A DNA stretch of 64,000 nt, from contig NZ_JAFHKT010000152.1 in assembly GCF_017052465.1 (NCBI RefSeq), positions 186,001 to 250,000 on the forward strand. The letters run 5' to 3'. The stretch comes from Arthrobacter pascens. Lineage in GTDB: Bacteria > Actinomycetota > Actinomycetes > Actinomycetales > Micrococcaceae. The notes beneath the pieces were generated by a model. The model was not told the origin of the DNA and ran no database searches. It was given only the letters and a program-made list of their open reading frames with translations. Positions 41,769 to 51,235 of the stretch are shown piece after piece. Both the position numbers and the translations under genes were made by a program. How positions within the stretch are numbered: the stretch's first letter is position 1; the number at the start of each line of letters is the position of its first letter.

Positions 41769-42841
41769 TCGACGACGTCGCCGTCGGCCATCACGTATTC
41801 CTTACCTTCGATGCGGACCTTGCCGCGGGACTTTGCCTCGGCCATGGATCCGGCGTCGATGAGGTCATCGAAGGAGACCACTTCGGCTTTGATGAAGCCG
41901 CGCTGGAAGTCCGAGTGGATCACGCCTGCCGCCTGCGGGGCGGTGTCCCCCCGGTGGATGGTCCAGGCCCTGGTCTCTTTGGGACCTGCCGTCAGGTACG
42001 TCTGGAGTCCCAGCGTATGGAACCCGACCCGCGCAAGCTGGTCGAGTCCCGACTCGTCCTGCCCGTTCATCTCGAGCATCTCCCGGGCCTCGGCCTCGTC
42101 CAGTTCCACGAGGTCGGACTCCAGCTTGGCGTCGAGGAAGATGCAGTCAGCGGGCGCAACCATGGCGCGCAGCTCTTCCTGCTTCTCGGGGCTGCCGAGG
42201 ATGCCTTCGTCGGCGTTGAAGACAAAGATAAACGGCTTGGCGGTCAGGAGCCCAAGCTCCTTGAGGTGCTCCATCTCCAGCTTGTCGCTCTTGATGGAGG
42301 AGTAGATGGTGTCGCCACGCTCCAGGACCGCCTGTGCGGCCTTGATGGCGGCGAGTTCAGCGGCGTCCCGCTTCTTGATCTTGACCTCTTTTTCGATCCG
42401 GGGAATGGCCTTCTCGATGGTCTGCAGGTCCGCGAGGATCAGCTCGGTGTTGATCGTCTCCATGTCAGAGCGGGGATCGACCTTGCCGTCGACGTGGACG
42501 ACATCGGGATCGTCAAACACCCGGACCACTTCGGCGATGGCCTCCGCCTCGCGGATGTTGGCAAGGAACTGGTTGCCCAGGCCCTCACCTTCGGAGGCGC
42601 CCTTGACGATGCCCGCGATGTCCACGAAGGAAACCGCCGCCGGCAGCATCCGCTGCGAGCCGAAAATGTCAGCGAGCTGCTGAAGCCGGGGGTCGGGCAG
42701 GTTCACGACGCCGACGTTCGGTTCGATGGTGGCGAACGGATAGTTCGCCGCCAGCACCTGGTTGCGGGTCAGTGCGTTGAAAAGGGTTGATTTGCCGACG
42801 TTGGGCAGTCCGACGATGCCAATAGTAAGAGCCACGGACAT
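41750..42841 (-). CDS. ychF: Redox-regulated ATPase YchF (OLA1-like)
   Basis: A 363-residue Obg-family protein with ATPase preference. G1 GLPNVGKSTLFNALT is at residues 10-24, G3 DIAGIVKGASEGEGLGNQFL near 72-91, and the G4 position reads NADE rather than NKxD, the hallmark of YchF. The C-terminal TGS domain ends FRFNV. It binds ribosomes and 50S proteins and affects stress responses. The 3' end overlaps the putative attachment site. The upstream gene rmuC is divergent. Confidence 0.95.
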   Translation of the reverse strand: MSVALTIGIVGLPNVGKSTLFNALTRNQVLAANYPFATIEPNVGVVNLPDPRLQQLADIFGSQRMLPAAVSFVDIAGIVKGASEGEGLGNQFLANIREAEAIAEVVRVFDDPDVVHVDGKVDPRSDMETINTELILADLQTIEKAIPRIEKEVKIKKRDAAELAAIKAAQAVLERGDTIYSSIKSDKLEMEHLKELGLLTAKPFIFVFNADEGILGSPEKQEELRAMVAPADCIFLDAKLESDLVELDEAEAREMLEMNGQDESGLDQLARVGFHTLGLQTYLTAGPKETRAWTIHRGDTAPQAAGVIHSDFQRGFIKAEVVSFDDLIDAGSMAEAKSRGKVRIEGKEYVMADGDVVEFRFNV

Positions 42842-42970
42842 TGATTCTACCCGTTGCGCGGGCGCCCGCTGCTACGGACGAGGCGTCAGGCGTCCGCCCC
42901 TGCACATTCCGGCCCCTCCGCCGCCGCTGCCTTCGGCAAAAATGTCACACCTGCGTGCCACAGTGAAGGC

Positions 42971-44212
42971 ATGGATTCTTTTGCAGTCATTTTGGCCCTC
43001 CTGATGCTGTTGCTCGGCGCCCTCGCGGGGGCAGCCTTCACTTACACGGTTTTGCGCCGCCGGACCGCGGCGCTGGAAGCGGACTTCGACGGCGTTTCGG
43101 CGCGGCTCTCGGCGGTCACCGCCCAATACGCTGCGGCCGAGGCCGAGCGGAAGCTGCTCGCCGTGCAGAACCGGGAACTGGGTGAATCACGCCAGCAGGA
43201 GGGCAGTGTCCTGCGGGCTCTGGCGCCCGTCGCTGAGAAGCTGACGGCCGTTCAGCAGCAGGTCTCCCTGCTGGAACGTGACCGGCTGGAGCAGTACGGG
43301 CAACTCGCCCAGCAGCTGCAGGAGGCCAGGCTCTCGGACGAACAGCTCATGAGGTCAACGCATGCCCTCGAAGCGGCGCTTCGCTCGAACAGCGCGCGCG
43401 GCCAGTGGGGTGAGGTCCAGCTGCGCCGGGTGGTTGAAGCGTCCGGGATGCTGCGCCACGTTGATTTCCACGAACAGCTCCACAGCGCGGGAGCTGACGC
43501 TTCCGTCCGCCCGGACCTTGTGGTTCAGCTGCCCGGTGACAAGCAGCTCGTGGTCGACGCCAAAGTCCCGCTGTCCGCTTACCTCGAGGCCCAGGATCTT
43601 GGCCAGACCGACAGGGACACGGCCGGGAACCGGTCAAGCCAGCAGGCCCTGCTGGCAGCACACGCCAAGGCGCTCAAGGCCCATGTCGATGCGCTCAGCA
43701 GCAAGAAGTACTGGGACATATCCGGCAACTCCCCGGAGCTGGTCATTTGCTTCCTGCCGGCAGAATCCATCCTCGCGGCGGCGCTCTCTGCCGATCCGGG
43801 GCTGCTGGACCACGCGCTGTCCAGGAACGTGGTCCTGGCATCGCCCGGCACGCTGCTGGCCGTCCTCAAATCCGTCGCCTTCACCTGGCGGCAGGATGTG
43901 CTGACGGACAGTGCCCGCGAACTGTTCGAACTGGCCCGGCAGCTCTACGAACGGATGGGAACCCTGGGGGAAAATGTCAGCAAGCTGGGGTCCTCCCTGA
44001 AGTCCTCGGTGGACCGGTACAACTCCATGGTGGGCACCCTCGAGGCGCGGGTCCTCCCCACGGCGCGAAAACTCAATGCCCTCGACGCCACGGGGCTTGC
44101 CACGCCCTCCGCGGTCCAGGTCACGCCGCGCTCGGTATCCGCTCCCGAACTGCAGGCCCGGGAGCGGTCGGCCGGTGGACGGGAGGAGGCCTCGGAGGAA
44201 GACGCCGCCTAG
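42971..44212 (+). CDS. rmuC: DNA recombination protein RmuC-like
   Basis: A 413-residue protein with an N-terminal membrane helix (FAVILALLMLLLGALAGAAFTYTVL), a long coiled-coil region (about 28-140) and the RmuC nuclease-like domain: LRSNSARGQWGEVQLRRVVEASGM near 137-160 and DAKVPLSAYLEAQ near 197-209. RmuC limits inversions at short repeats. I place the start at ATG 42971, where the membrane helix begins, rather than the upstream 42854, which gives only a disordered extension. It is divergent from ychF. Confidence 0.9.
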   Translation: MDSFAVILALLMLLLGALAGAAFTYTVLRRRTAALEADFDGVSARLSAVTAQYAAAEAERKLLAVQNRELGESRQQEGSVLRALAPVAEKLTAVQQQVSLLERDRLEQYGQLAQQLQEARLSDEQLMRSTHALEAALRSNSARGQWGEVQLRRVVEASGMLRHVDFHEQLHSAGADASVRPDLVVQLPGDKQLVVDAKVPLSAYLEAQDLGQTDRDTAGNRSSQQALLAAHAKALKAHVDALSSKKYWDISGNSPELVICFLPAESILAAALSADPGLLDHALSRNVVLASPGTLLAVLKSVAFTWRQDVLTDSARELFELARQLYERMGTLGENVSKLGSSLKSSVDRYNSMVGTLEARVLPTARKLNALDATGLATPSAVQVTPRSVSAPELQARERSAGGREEASEEDAA

Positions 44213-44260
44213 GGCTCGCCCGCCTGAGGCGCGTTGGCTAGTTGGTTAGATGGTTATTGG

Positions 44261-45337
44261 CTAGTTCGAACGCCGGCCGCCGAGGGCCCGGGAGACGTCG
44301 CCGGCTTCCTTGAGGGTTGCGCGCAGTTCCTTGGGCAAGGAGAAGAGCAAGTCCTCTTCGGCGGTGACGACCTCTTCGACGGCGCCGTAGCCGTAGTCGG
44401 CCAGGAGCCGGAGAACATCCTTGACCAGCACCTCGGGCACGGAGGCGCCGGACGTGACGCCTACCGTGGCCACACCTTCGAACCAGGCCTCGTCCACCTC
44501 ATTGGCGAAGTCGACGCGGTAGGAAGCCTTTGCCCCGTACTCGAGCGCGACTTCCACCAGACGCACGGAGTTGGAGGAGTTTGCCGAACCGACCACGATC
44601 ACCAGGTCCGCCTGGGGTGCAATCTTCTTGATGGCCACCTGGCGATTGGTGGTGGCGTAGCAGATGTCGTCGCTGGGCGGGTCCTGAAGCGTCGGGAAGC
44701 GTTCCTTGAGCAGCCGGACGGTCTCCATCGTTTCGTCAACGCTCAGCGTGGTCTGCGACAGCCAAATGACCTTTTCCGGATCCCGGACAGTCACCTTGTC
44801 CACCTCATGCGGACCGTTGATGATCTGGATGTGTTCGGGGGCTTCCCCGGCTGTGCCTTCAACTTCCTCATGGCCGTCATGGCCGATCAGGAGGATGTCG
44901 AAGTCGTCCTTCGCGAAACGGACGGCTTCCTTGTGGACCTTGGTGACCAGCGGGCAGGTGGCATCGATGGTGCGCAGGCCGCGGTCCCCCGCGGACTGGA
45001 CTACAGCCGGTGACACGCCGTGGGCTGAGAAGATGACCAGGGCGCCTTCGGGCACCTCATCAGTCTCATCCACGAAGATGGCGCCCTGCTCTTCGAGGGA
45101 ACTCACGACGTGCACGTTGTGGACAATTTGCTTGCGGACGTACACCGGAGGCCCGTAGTGCTCCAGCGCCTTCTCCACCGCGATGACAGCACGGTCCACA
45201 CCTGCGCAGTATCCGCGGGGGGCCGCCAGCAGTACCTTCTTGGCGCCGGATACCGGCGCGGCGGCCAGCACTTCCTCGGGCGAACGCCGCCGGCGCGGGA
45301 CGGTGGGCATCGAAAGGGAGACAGCTGAGGAGGTCAT
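44261..45337 (-). CDS. ispH: 4-hydroxy-3-methylbut-2-enyl diphosphate reductase
   Basis: A 358-residue Fe-S enzyme, the last step of the MEP pathway to isoprenoids. The three cluster-binding cysteines are visible in GYCAGVDRAV (near residue 43), DATCPLVTK (near 134) and DICYATTNRQ (near 230). A His in the EEVEG/HGVSPAV region and the general length match. The 25-residue N-terminal extension is common in actinobacteria. It sits between rmuC and the membrane protein gene near xseA, as the lytB2 gene does in mycobacteria. Confidence 0.95.
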   Translation of the reverse strand: MTSSAVSLSMPTVPRRRRSPEEVLAAAPVSGAKKVLLAAPRGYCAGVDRAVIAVEKALEHYGPPVYVRKQIVHNVHVVSSLEEQGAIFVDETDEVPEGALVIFSAHGVSPAVVQSAGDRGLRTIDATCPLVTKVHKEAVRFAKDDFDILLIGHDGHEEVEGTAGEAPEHIQIINGPHEVDKVTVRDPEKVIWLSQTTLSVDETMETVRLLKERFPTLQDPPSDDICYATTNRQVAIKKIAPQADLVIVVGSANSSNSVRLVEVALEYGAKASYRVDFANEVDEAWFEGVATVGVTSGASVPEVLVKDVLRLLADYGYGAVEEVVTAEEDLLFSLPKELRATLKEAGDVSRALGGRRSN

Positions 45338-45361
45338 TTCTCCATGCTACCGGGTGTGGCT

Positions 45362-46210
45362 TCAGCGCCTGCGGGCAGCGCCGCCAAGCAGACCGAACAC
45401 GAGGCCCGCACCCAGCAGTACGGCCCCGGTGACCGCGCCGGCCAGAATCCAAGACCCGAAACCGCTGGCCGAGGCGGCCACGAATTCCCGCTTGAAGAGA
45501 TCTGCCACCTCGTTGCCACTGGCTGTGCCCATGACCGCGTCGGACGCCCAGCGTGATCCCAAGCTCCACAAGCCGGCCACCCCGAGGGCTCCCAGGCCCG
45601 TGCCCACCAGCACTTTCCAACGGCGCCGGGCAGCCACCAGGGCGAGGAGGAAGGCGATGCCCGCCCCGACGGCCATGCTGTAGCCGAGCGGAGCGTAGAC
45701 GGCGACCTGCTCGATGAGCTGGCGCTGGCTGGACTGGCCAACGGTCAGCAGGGTCTGTTCCGGGGCTTCCAGGGGCACGCCGAGGCGCTCCGAGATCTGC
45801 CCGGCCGCGAGGGCCACAAGAGGCGCCACATCCAGGGTGATGGACGTCGCGGAGTCGGCGTCGGAGGGTACGGTGCCCGCAGCGGCAAAGTTGAGCCGGT
45901 GGCTCTTCCGCAGCGTCTCTTCCCAGGCAGCGGGGTAGCCGGGGAGCCCGGTGAGCGACGCTGCAGCCGATTCCAGCAACGGCCGGACGGCTTCGGCCAG
46001 GGGGCCCGGTATCGCCCCGCCGGTGTCGATTCCGCCCACCGCGGCCGCGGCAAGCCGTTTCTGAAAGGTCGGGTCCTTGCCCAGCGGAGCGGCCAGCGCA
46101 ACGAAGCCCTCCTCCTGCACGATGTTGCGGTCCACCCAGATGGCCGGGACGGCAACTGCGGCCAGCAGCAGGCCAAGGGCAACGGCCACGGCCGAGACAA
46201 AAGAGCGCAA
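45362..46210 (-). CDS. Hypothetical membrane protein
   Basis: A 282-residue protein. One N-terminal membrane helix (AVALGLLLAAVAVPAIWV), a 130-residue extracellular region, and three C-terminal helices (AVGAGIAFLLALVAARR; VGTGLGALGVAGLWSLG; AGAVTGAVLLGAGLVFGLL) are seen. I recognise no domain. It lies between ispH and the xseA promoter. TTG start at 46210 has AGGAA about 6 nt upstream. Envelope location is inference. Confidence 0.75.
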   Translation of the reverse strand: MRSFVSAVAVALGLLLAAVAVPAIWVDRNIVQEEGFVALAAPLGKDPTFQKRLAAAAVGGIDTGGAIPGPLAEAVRPLLESAAASLTGLPGYPAAWEETLRKSHRLNFAAAGTVPSDADSATSITLDVAPLVALAAGQISERLGVPLEAPEQTLLTVGQSSQRQLIEQVAVYAPLGYSMAVGAGIAFLLALVAARRRWKVLVGTGLGALGVAGLWSLGSRWASDAVMGTASGNEVADLFKREFVAASASGFGSWILAGAVTGAVLLGAGLVFGLLGGAARRR

Positions 46211-46394
46211 GGGATTCCTAGCTGGTTGGGGTTCCTGGCGGGTCGATGGGACACAGCCATCCTAGGTGCGCAGCCGCATGAGCAAAAAATGTCGCCGCCC
46301 GGTGATAAAGCTATGGATAGAGTTGATTAACCCAACCGCGACGGCAAAGGACAGCCACTCATGCAACAGGGCAACGCCTCCACCCGGGCTGCAC

Positions 46395-47687
46395 ATGGCT
46401 GAAAATGCCACCGTGCCGGCCGCCGGACGCACAACGGTGCCTCCCACTGCCGCGGACACGAGCCCGGACAACCCGTGGCCGCTGCAGTTGCTGTCCCAAA
46501 AACTCAAGGCCCATATCGAGCGGGCCCCGGCGGCGTGGGTCGAAGGCCAGGTCATCGAGCTGAACCGGCGTGGCACCAGTGCCTTCCTGACGCTCAGGGA
46601 CGTCGACGCGGAGATTTCACTGCCGGCGTCCGTCTGGTCGAAGATCCTGGACCGCCAGGAGACGCCGCTCGAACGCGGCAGCAGGGTCGTTGCCCTGCTC
46701 AAGGCGGAGTTCTGGCTGAAGACAGGACGGCTGAACATGTCCGTCAAGGACATCCGCCCGGTAGGCCTGGGCGACCTCCTCGCCAGGATCGAGAGGCTGC
46801 GGCATGCCCTCGCCGCCGAAGGCCTCTTCGCCGAATCGCGGAAGAAGCGTCTGCCTCTGCTGCCCCACCGGATAGGCCTGATCACCGGCCGGGACTCCGA
46901 CGCCAAGAAGGACGTGCTCCGCAACGCAGCGCTGCGGTGGCCCGCTGTCGAATTCGAGGTCCGTGAGGTGGCCGTCCAGGGAAACACCGCAGTGACCCAG
47001 ATTATTGGAGCGCTGAAGGAACTCGACACCCGCGCCGACGTGGACGTGATCGTCATTGCACGAGGCGGAGGAGCGCTGGAGGACCTCCTGCCCTTCAGCA
47101 ACGAGGAACTCATCCGCGCCGTTGCCGGCGCCGTAACCCCGGTGGTGAGCGCCATCGGGCACGAGGCGGACCGGCCCATCCTGGACGACGTCGCCGACCT
47201 TCGCGCTTCCACGCCCACGGACGCCGCCAAGCGGATCGTCCCGGAGGTCTCGGAAGAGCTCGCCCGGGTCCGCCAGGCGGAAGCGCAGCTGCACCGCTCC
47301 GTAGCGCAGCTCGTCGCCAGGGAATCCGACCGCCTCGCCGCCCTGCGTTCCCGTCCTGTCCTCGCCTCACCGGAAGGCATGGTCACCGCGCGGGAAGAGG
47401 ATGTGGAACGGCTCTCCCGCCGCTCCACCGCGGCGATCAGCGCGGCTGTCACGAGGGCAGCCGACCAGCTCGCACACCTCCAGGCCCAGGTCAGGGCGCT
47501 GTCGCCGCAGCAAACCCTGGACCGCGGCTACGCCGTGGTCCAGCTCGCCGGAGGCAACGGGGCATCGCCAGGGACTGTGGTGCGCCACCCGTCGCAGGCT
47601 CCGCCCGCCACGGAACTTTCCGTCCGGGTCGCGGGCGGGCGGTTCGGTGCCACATCGACCGGTACCCGCCAGCCCGCCAGTGCGTGA
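46395..47687 (+). CDS. xseA: Exodeoxyribonuclease VII large subunit
   Basis: A 430-residue subunit. The N-terminal OB-fold domain (about 40-130, with AWVEGQVIELNRRGTSAFLTLRD) precedes the catalytic domain (about 150-400), which has GLITGRDSDAKKD and DVDVIVIARGGGALEDLLPFSNEELIRA (about 214-241). It degrades single-stranded DNA with XseB. I start at ATG 46395; the upstream frame does not look protein-like. xseB follows after 54 bp. Confidence 0.93.
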   Translation: MAENATVPAAGRTTVPPTAADTSPDNPWPLQLLSQKLKAHIERAPAAWVEGQVIELNRRGTSAFLTLRDVDAEISLPASVWSKILDRQETPLERGSRVVALLKAEFWLKTGRLNMSVKDIRPVGLGDLLARIERLRHALAAEGLFAESRKKRLPLLPHRIGLITGRDSDAKKDVLRNAALRWPAVEFEVREVAVQGNTAVTQIIGALKELDTRADVDVIVIARGGGALEDLLPFSNEELIRAVAGAVTPVVSAIGHEADRPILDDVADLRASTPTDAAKRIVPEVSEELARVRQAEAQLHRSVAQLVARESDRLAALRSRPVLASPEGMVTAREEDVERLSRRSTAAISAAVTRAADQLAHLQAQVRALSPQQTLDRGYAVVQLAGGNGASPGTVVRHPSQAPPATELSVRVAGGRFGATSTGTRQPASA

Positions 47688-47741
47688 CGGCAGCGACAAC
47701 TTAGCCAGACCAACCAGATCAACACGACAGGCGAAACTGAC

Positions 47742-47993
47742 ATGACGGACAACACCAACGACGCCGGACCCCCCGCCGCGGCGGAGGCTCCCCTGCCGGC
47801 GGATATCGAGGCACTGAGCTACGAGGAAGCCCGGGAGCAGCTGGTGGGCGTGGTATCCAAGCTCGAGGCGGGCGGGACCAGCCTTGAAGATTCACTCGCC
47901 CTCTGGGAGCGGGGTGAAGCCCTGGCCCGCCGCTGTGAAGAATGGCTGGAGGGCGCGCGGAAGAGGCTGGCCGCCGCCCGCAAGGTCAACTGA
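47742..47993 (+). CDS. xseB: Exodeoxyribonuclease VII small subunit
   Basis: An 83-residue protein with the XseB helical pair: LSYEEAREQLVGVVSKLEAG followed by TSLEDSLALWERGEALARRCEEWLEGARKRL. It assembles around XseA. The N-terminal 25 residues are Ala/Pro-rich. It belongs to the same operon as xseA and converges on the PPK2-type gene. Confidence 0.93.
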   Translation: MTDNTNDAGPPAAAEAPLPADIEALSYEEAREQLVGVVSKLEAGGTSLEDSLALWERGEALARRCEEWLEGARKRLAAARKVN

Positions 47994-48035
47994 GGCAGCG
48001 GGCACAACCGCGGCCACAACAGAAGATCAGTCCCG

Positions 48036-48890
48036 TCAGGACCTTTCAACCAGTCGGCGTTCGGCCTCGACGTCGAAGTCAGCTTTGGGCCACTCCAGCT
48101 CAAGCTCTTCCAGCCCCTCCAGCAGCAACTGCTGCACCGCGATCCGCGCATACCATTTCTTGCTGGCAGGCACGACGTACCAGGGGGCATGTTCGGAGTT
48201 GGTGGCATCGAATGCTGCCTGGTATGCATCCATGTAGTCGTCCCAGAAGGCGCGCTGCTTCAGGTCCCCGGTGTTGTATTTCCAGTGCTTGGCGGGATTG
48301 TCCAGCCGGGCCAGCAGCCGCTCTTTCTGCTCCTCATTGCTGATGTGCAGCATGACCTTGATGACCTTCGTGCCCACGGCAACCTGCCGCGCCTCGAACT
48401 CGTTGATCGCCGCATAGCGGCGTTCAAGCTCCTTCGGGTCCGCCCAGCGGTGAACCCGGTGGATCAGGACATCCTCATAATGGGACCGGTCAAAGACCCC
48501 CAGCATGCCGGCGGCCGGGACTTCCTTTTCGATGCGCCAGAGAAAGTCGTACGCCCTCTCCTCAGGCGTGGGGGCCTTGAAGGACTTGAACTGCACGCCC
48601 TGCGGGTCCATGGCGCCCAAGACGTGCTTCACGATGCCGCCCTTGCCGGCGGTGTCCATTCCCTGCAGGATCAGCAGGACACGCTTGGTGCCGCCAAACT
48701 TGGACTCGGCAAACAGCTTTTCCTGAAGCTCCGCGAGTTTTCCATCAAGGTCCTCAAGGAGCGCCTCGCCGTCGGCCTTAACCCCCGAATAGCCCGTGGT
48801 GGCGTCAGGGTCCACATCCGCCAGCTTGAAGCCCTTGCCGACCCGCAAGGATTTGGAGGGGAACTTCGCGAATTCCACAAAGCCGGCCAT
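48036..48890 (-). CDS. ppk2: Polyphosphate kinase 2 family protein
   Basis: A 284-residue PPK2-type phosphotransferase that moves phosphate between polyphosphate and nucleotides. The Walker A-like GMDTAGKGGIVKHVLG is near residues 74-89, and Walker B-like FDRSHYEDVLIHRV near 129-142. A lid-type region with many Arg/Lys (EEQKERLLARLDNPAKHWKYN) follows. The start ATG 48890 has AAAGAGG 5 nt upstream; I reject the much longer open frame that runs antisense to the next gene. Its subclass cannot be fixed from sequence alone. Confidence 0.88.
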   Translation of the reverse strand: MAGFVEFAKFPSKSLRVGKGFKLADVDPDATTGYSGVKADGEALLEDLDGKLAELQEKLFAESKFGGTKRVLLILQGMDTAGKGGIVKHVLGAMDPQGVQFKSFKAPTPEERAYDFLWRIEKEVPAAGMLGVFDRSHYEDVLIHRVHRWADPKELERRYAAINEFEARQVAVGTKVIKVMLHISNEEQKERLLARLDNPAKHWKYNTGDLKQRAFWDDYMDAYQAAFDATNSEHAPWYVVPASKKWYARIAVQQLLLEGLEELELEWPKADFDVEAERRLVERS

Positions 48891-48925
48891 GGGGACCTCT
48901 TTCCACAGTTGAATGTGGGTAAAGG

Positions 48926-50146
48926 CTAGTTCCCCTGATACCTGCTGAGGAAGTCTCCCATACGGCCAATCGCTTCTTCGATGTCCTTCACGTTTGGCAG
49001 GGTGACCATCCTGAAGTGGTCCGGCCGCACCCAGTTGAACGCCCTTCCGTGGGAGACGAGGATTTTCTGTTCCTTGAGCAGGTCCAGGACGAACTTCTCG
49101 TCGTCCCGGATGTGGAAGACCTCGGGATCGAGCTTCGGGAACAGGTACAGCGCTCCCCTGGCCTGCTGGGTGCTGACGCCGGGGATTGCGTTGAGCATGT
49201 CGTAAGCCTTGTTCCGCTGCTCCAGCAGGCGACCGCCGGGCAGGATAAGGTCGTTGATGCTCTGGTAGCCGCCCAGCGCTGTCTGGATGGCGTGCTGGGC
49301 CGGCACGTTGGCGCACAACCGCATGTTGGCGAGCAGGTTGATGCCTTCGAGGTAATCCGAGGCGTCCTTCTTCGGCCCGGAAATGCCCATCCAGCCCGCG
49401 CGGTAGCCGCAGACGCGGTAGGCCTTGGACAGCCCGCTGAACGTCAGGCACAGGACGTCGTCGCCGGTGAGGCCTGCCATGTTCACGTGAACGGCATCCT
49501 CGTACAGGATCTTCTCGTAGATCTCGTCGGCGAAGATGACCAGGCCGTGCTTTTCCGCCAGCGCCACAATCTTGCGCAGCGTGCTCTCCGGATACACGGC
49601 GCCGGTGGGGTTGTTCGGATTGATGACCACGATGCCCTTGGTGCGCGGGGAGATCTTGGCTTCCAGGTCCTCCAGGTCCGGCTGCCAGCCCGATTCCTCG
49701 TCGCAGAGGTAGTGGACGGGACGTCCGCCGGCCAGGGCCACCGAGGCGGTCCACAGCGGATAGTCGGGGGTGGGGATCAGAATCTCATCGCCCTCTTCGA
49801 GCAGCGCCATGAGCGACATGGTGATGAGTTCACTCACGCCATTGCCGAGGTAGATGTCGTCCACGTGGATGTTCTGGATGCCCCGGGTCTGGTAGTACTG
49901 CGAGACCGCCGTACGTGCGGAAAAGATGCCGCGGGAGTCGCTGTAGCCCTGGGCATGCGGCAGGTGGCGGATCATGTCCACCAGGATCGCGTCCGGCGCT
50001 TCAAAGCCGAAGGGCGCGGGGTTTCCGATGTTCAGTTTGAGGATCCGGTGACCCTCCGCCTCCATCTGCTGGGCGGCCTGAAGAATCGGTCCACGGATGT
50101 CGTAAAGGACATTATGAAGCTTGGTGGACTGCTTGAATTCTGCCAT
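48926..50146 (-). CDS. alaA: PLP-dependent aminotransferase, AlaA-like
   Basis: A 406-residue fold-type I aminotransferase. PLP Lys is in SGLSKAYRVCGYRAGWM (near residue 243), and the NPNNPTGAVYP segment (near 176-186) and LNIGNPAPFGFEAP (near 38-51) match AlaA-type glutamate-pyruvate transaminases. It probably makes alanine or converts it to pyruvate. It is upstream of ppk2 on the same strand, with 35 bp between. Confidence 0.9.
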   Translation of the reverse strand: MAEFKQSTKLHNVLYDIRGPILQAAQQMEAEGHRILKLNIGNPAPFGFEAPDAILVDMIRHLPHAQGYSDSRGIFSARTAVSQYYQTRGIQNIHVDDIYLGNGVSELITMSLMALLEEGDEILIPTPDYPLWTASVALAGGRPVHYLCDEESGWQPDLEDLEAKISPRTKGIVVINPNNPTGAVYPESTLRKIVALAEKHGLVIFADEIYEKILYEDAVHVNMAGLTGDDVLCLTFSGLSKAYRVCGYRAGWMGISGPKKDASDYLEGINLLANMRLCANVPAQHAIQTALGGYQSINDLILPGGRLLEQRNKAYDMLNAIPGVSTQQARGALYLFPKLDPEVFHIRDDEKFVLDLLKEQKILVSHGRAFNWVRPDHFRMVTLPNVKDIEEAIGRMGDFLSRYQGN

Positions 50147-50202
50147 CCATCAAATATGCCATAAGCGGGATGTGCTTCCGGGGAGATGTGCCTCACATGC
50201 GG

Positions 50203-50242
50203 CGGCGGCTGCCGGGCCCCTTGGGAGGTCCGGCAGCCGCCG
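50203..50242 (-). terminator. Terminator-like hairpin after the opuC-type operon
   Basis: A 13-bp G+C stem (50203-50215 with 50230-50242) with a 14-nt loop lies 37 bp after the last gene of the betaine-type operon. No clear U-tract is seen. Confidence 0.55.
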
Positions 50243-50278
50243 TCGGTGTTCAGTCCTTGAGGAAAGGCGTTGGGTGCC

Positions 50279-51235
50279 CTACTTGACGATGCCCTTGTCC
50301 TTGAGCCAGCCTGCGGCTGCATCCTTGGCGTTCTGCTTCTGGGTGCCGCTGACAGCACGGTTGAGGTTGATGAGGTCTTCCGTCGTGAGGATCCTGGACA
50401 CCCCGTTCAGGGCTTCCTTGGCCTGGTCGGTCACCTTGGCGCTGTTGTACAGGGGCAGCACCTGCTGTGCCTTGAAGTTGTTCTTGGGGTCTTCCAGGAC
50501 CACGAGGTCGTTGTCGGCAATCGACGGGGTTGTGGTGTAGATGTCGGCCACCTGGACTTCATCCGTCAGAAGGGCCTGCAGGGTCAGGTTGCCGCCGCCG
50601 TCGCTGAACGGCTTGAGCGCCTTGAGTTCGCAGTTGTAGTTCTTCTTGAGCCCCGGGAACCCGTAGGCGCGCGTTTCGAACGTGGCCGGCGCTGCCATGG
50701 TGAAGTCCTTGCAGACCTTGGCCAGGTCCTCAATGGATTTCAGCTGGTGCTTCTCGGCCGTGGCCTTGGTCACCACCATCGCGTCCTTGGACTCGGCCTT
50801 GGCTGCCTCCAGCACTCCGAGGCCCTCCGGCAGCTTCTCCGGCAGGGCCTTATAGACGTCCTCCGCCGCAACCTCCGGGGCCTCGGCGTCCACGTGCGAC
50901 AGCAGATTCCCCGAGTAGTCCGGCACGATGTCCACGGAACCGTCCTGCACAGCCTTGAAGTAGATCTCGCGCGAGCCGATGTTGGGCTTGGTGGTGGCCT
51001 TGATGCCGGCCGCGTTCAGTGCCCCGGCGTAGATTTCGGCGATGACCTGGCTCTCGGGGAAGTCAGCGGAGCCGACAACCAGCGAGCCGCCGCCCGTCGC
51101 GCCGCCGGCGGTTGTGGTCGGTGACGTCAGCGGATCACCGCCGCCGCAGGCCGTGAGCGCCAGGGCCACGCCAACCCCTGCGGCGAGGCCGCCCAGGCCA
51201 CGGCGGGTGACGGTCGTGTTGATGGGGTGCTTCAT
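50279..51235 (-). CDS. Glycine-betaine/choline-type ABC transporter substrate-binding lipoprotein
   Basis: A 318-residue lipoprotein of the OpuAC/ProX-like family. Signal peptide and lipobox ALTACGGG occur near residues 26-31. Binding-domain features include SLVVGSADFPESQVIAEIYAGAL and DIVPDYSGNLL, as in compatible-solute binding proteins. It captures quaternary ammonium solutes for the operon. Start ATG 51235 has AAGGAGG 6 nt upstream, and overlaps the preceding permease stop (ATGA). Ligand choice among betaine, choline and carnitine is open. Confidence 0.9.
   Translation of the reverse strand: MKHPINTTVTRRGLGGLAAGVGVALALTACGGGDPLTSPTTTAGGATGGGSLVVGSADFPESQVIAEIYAGALNAAGIKATTKPNIGSREIYFKAVQDGSVDIVPDYSGNLLSHVDAEAPEVAAEDVYKALPEKLPEGLGVLEAAKAESKDAMVVTKATAEKHQLKSIEDLAKVCKDFTMAAPATFETRAYGFPGLKKNYNCELKALKPFSDGGGNLTLQALLTDEVQVADIYTTTPSIADNDLVVLEDPKNNFKAQQVLPLYNSAKVTDQAKEALNGVSRILTTEDLINLNRAVSGTQKQNAKDAAAGWLKDKGIVK

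Noticed and set aside
48891..49754. Upstream extension of the PPK2-type gene to a 572-codon frame
   Set aside because: The extension is antisense-frame sequence over the aminotransferase gene on the same strand; ATG 48890 has a ribosome-binding site and the family start.
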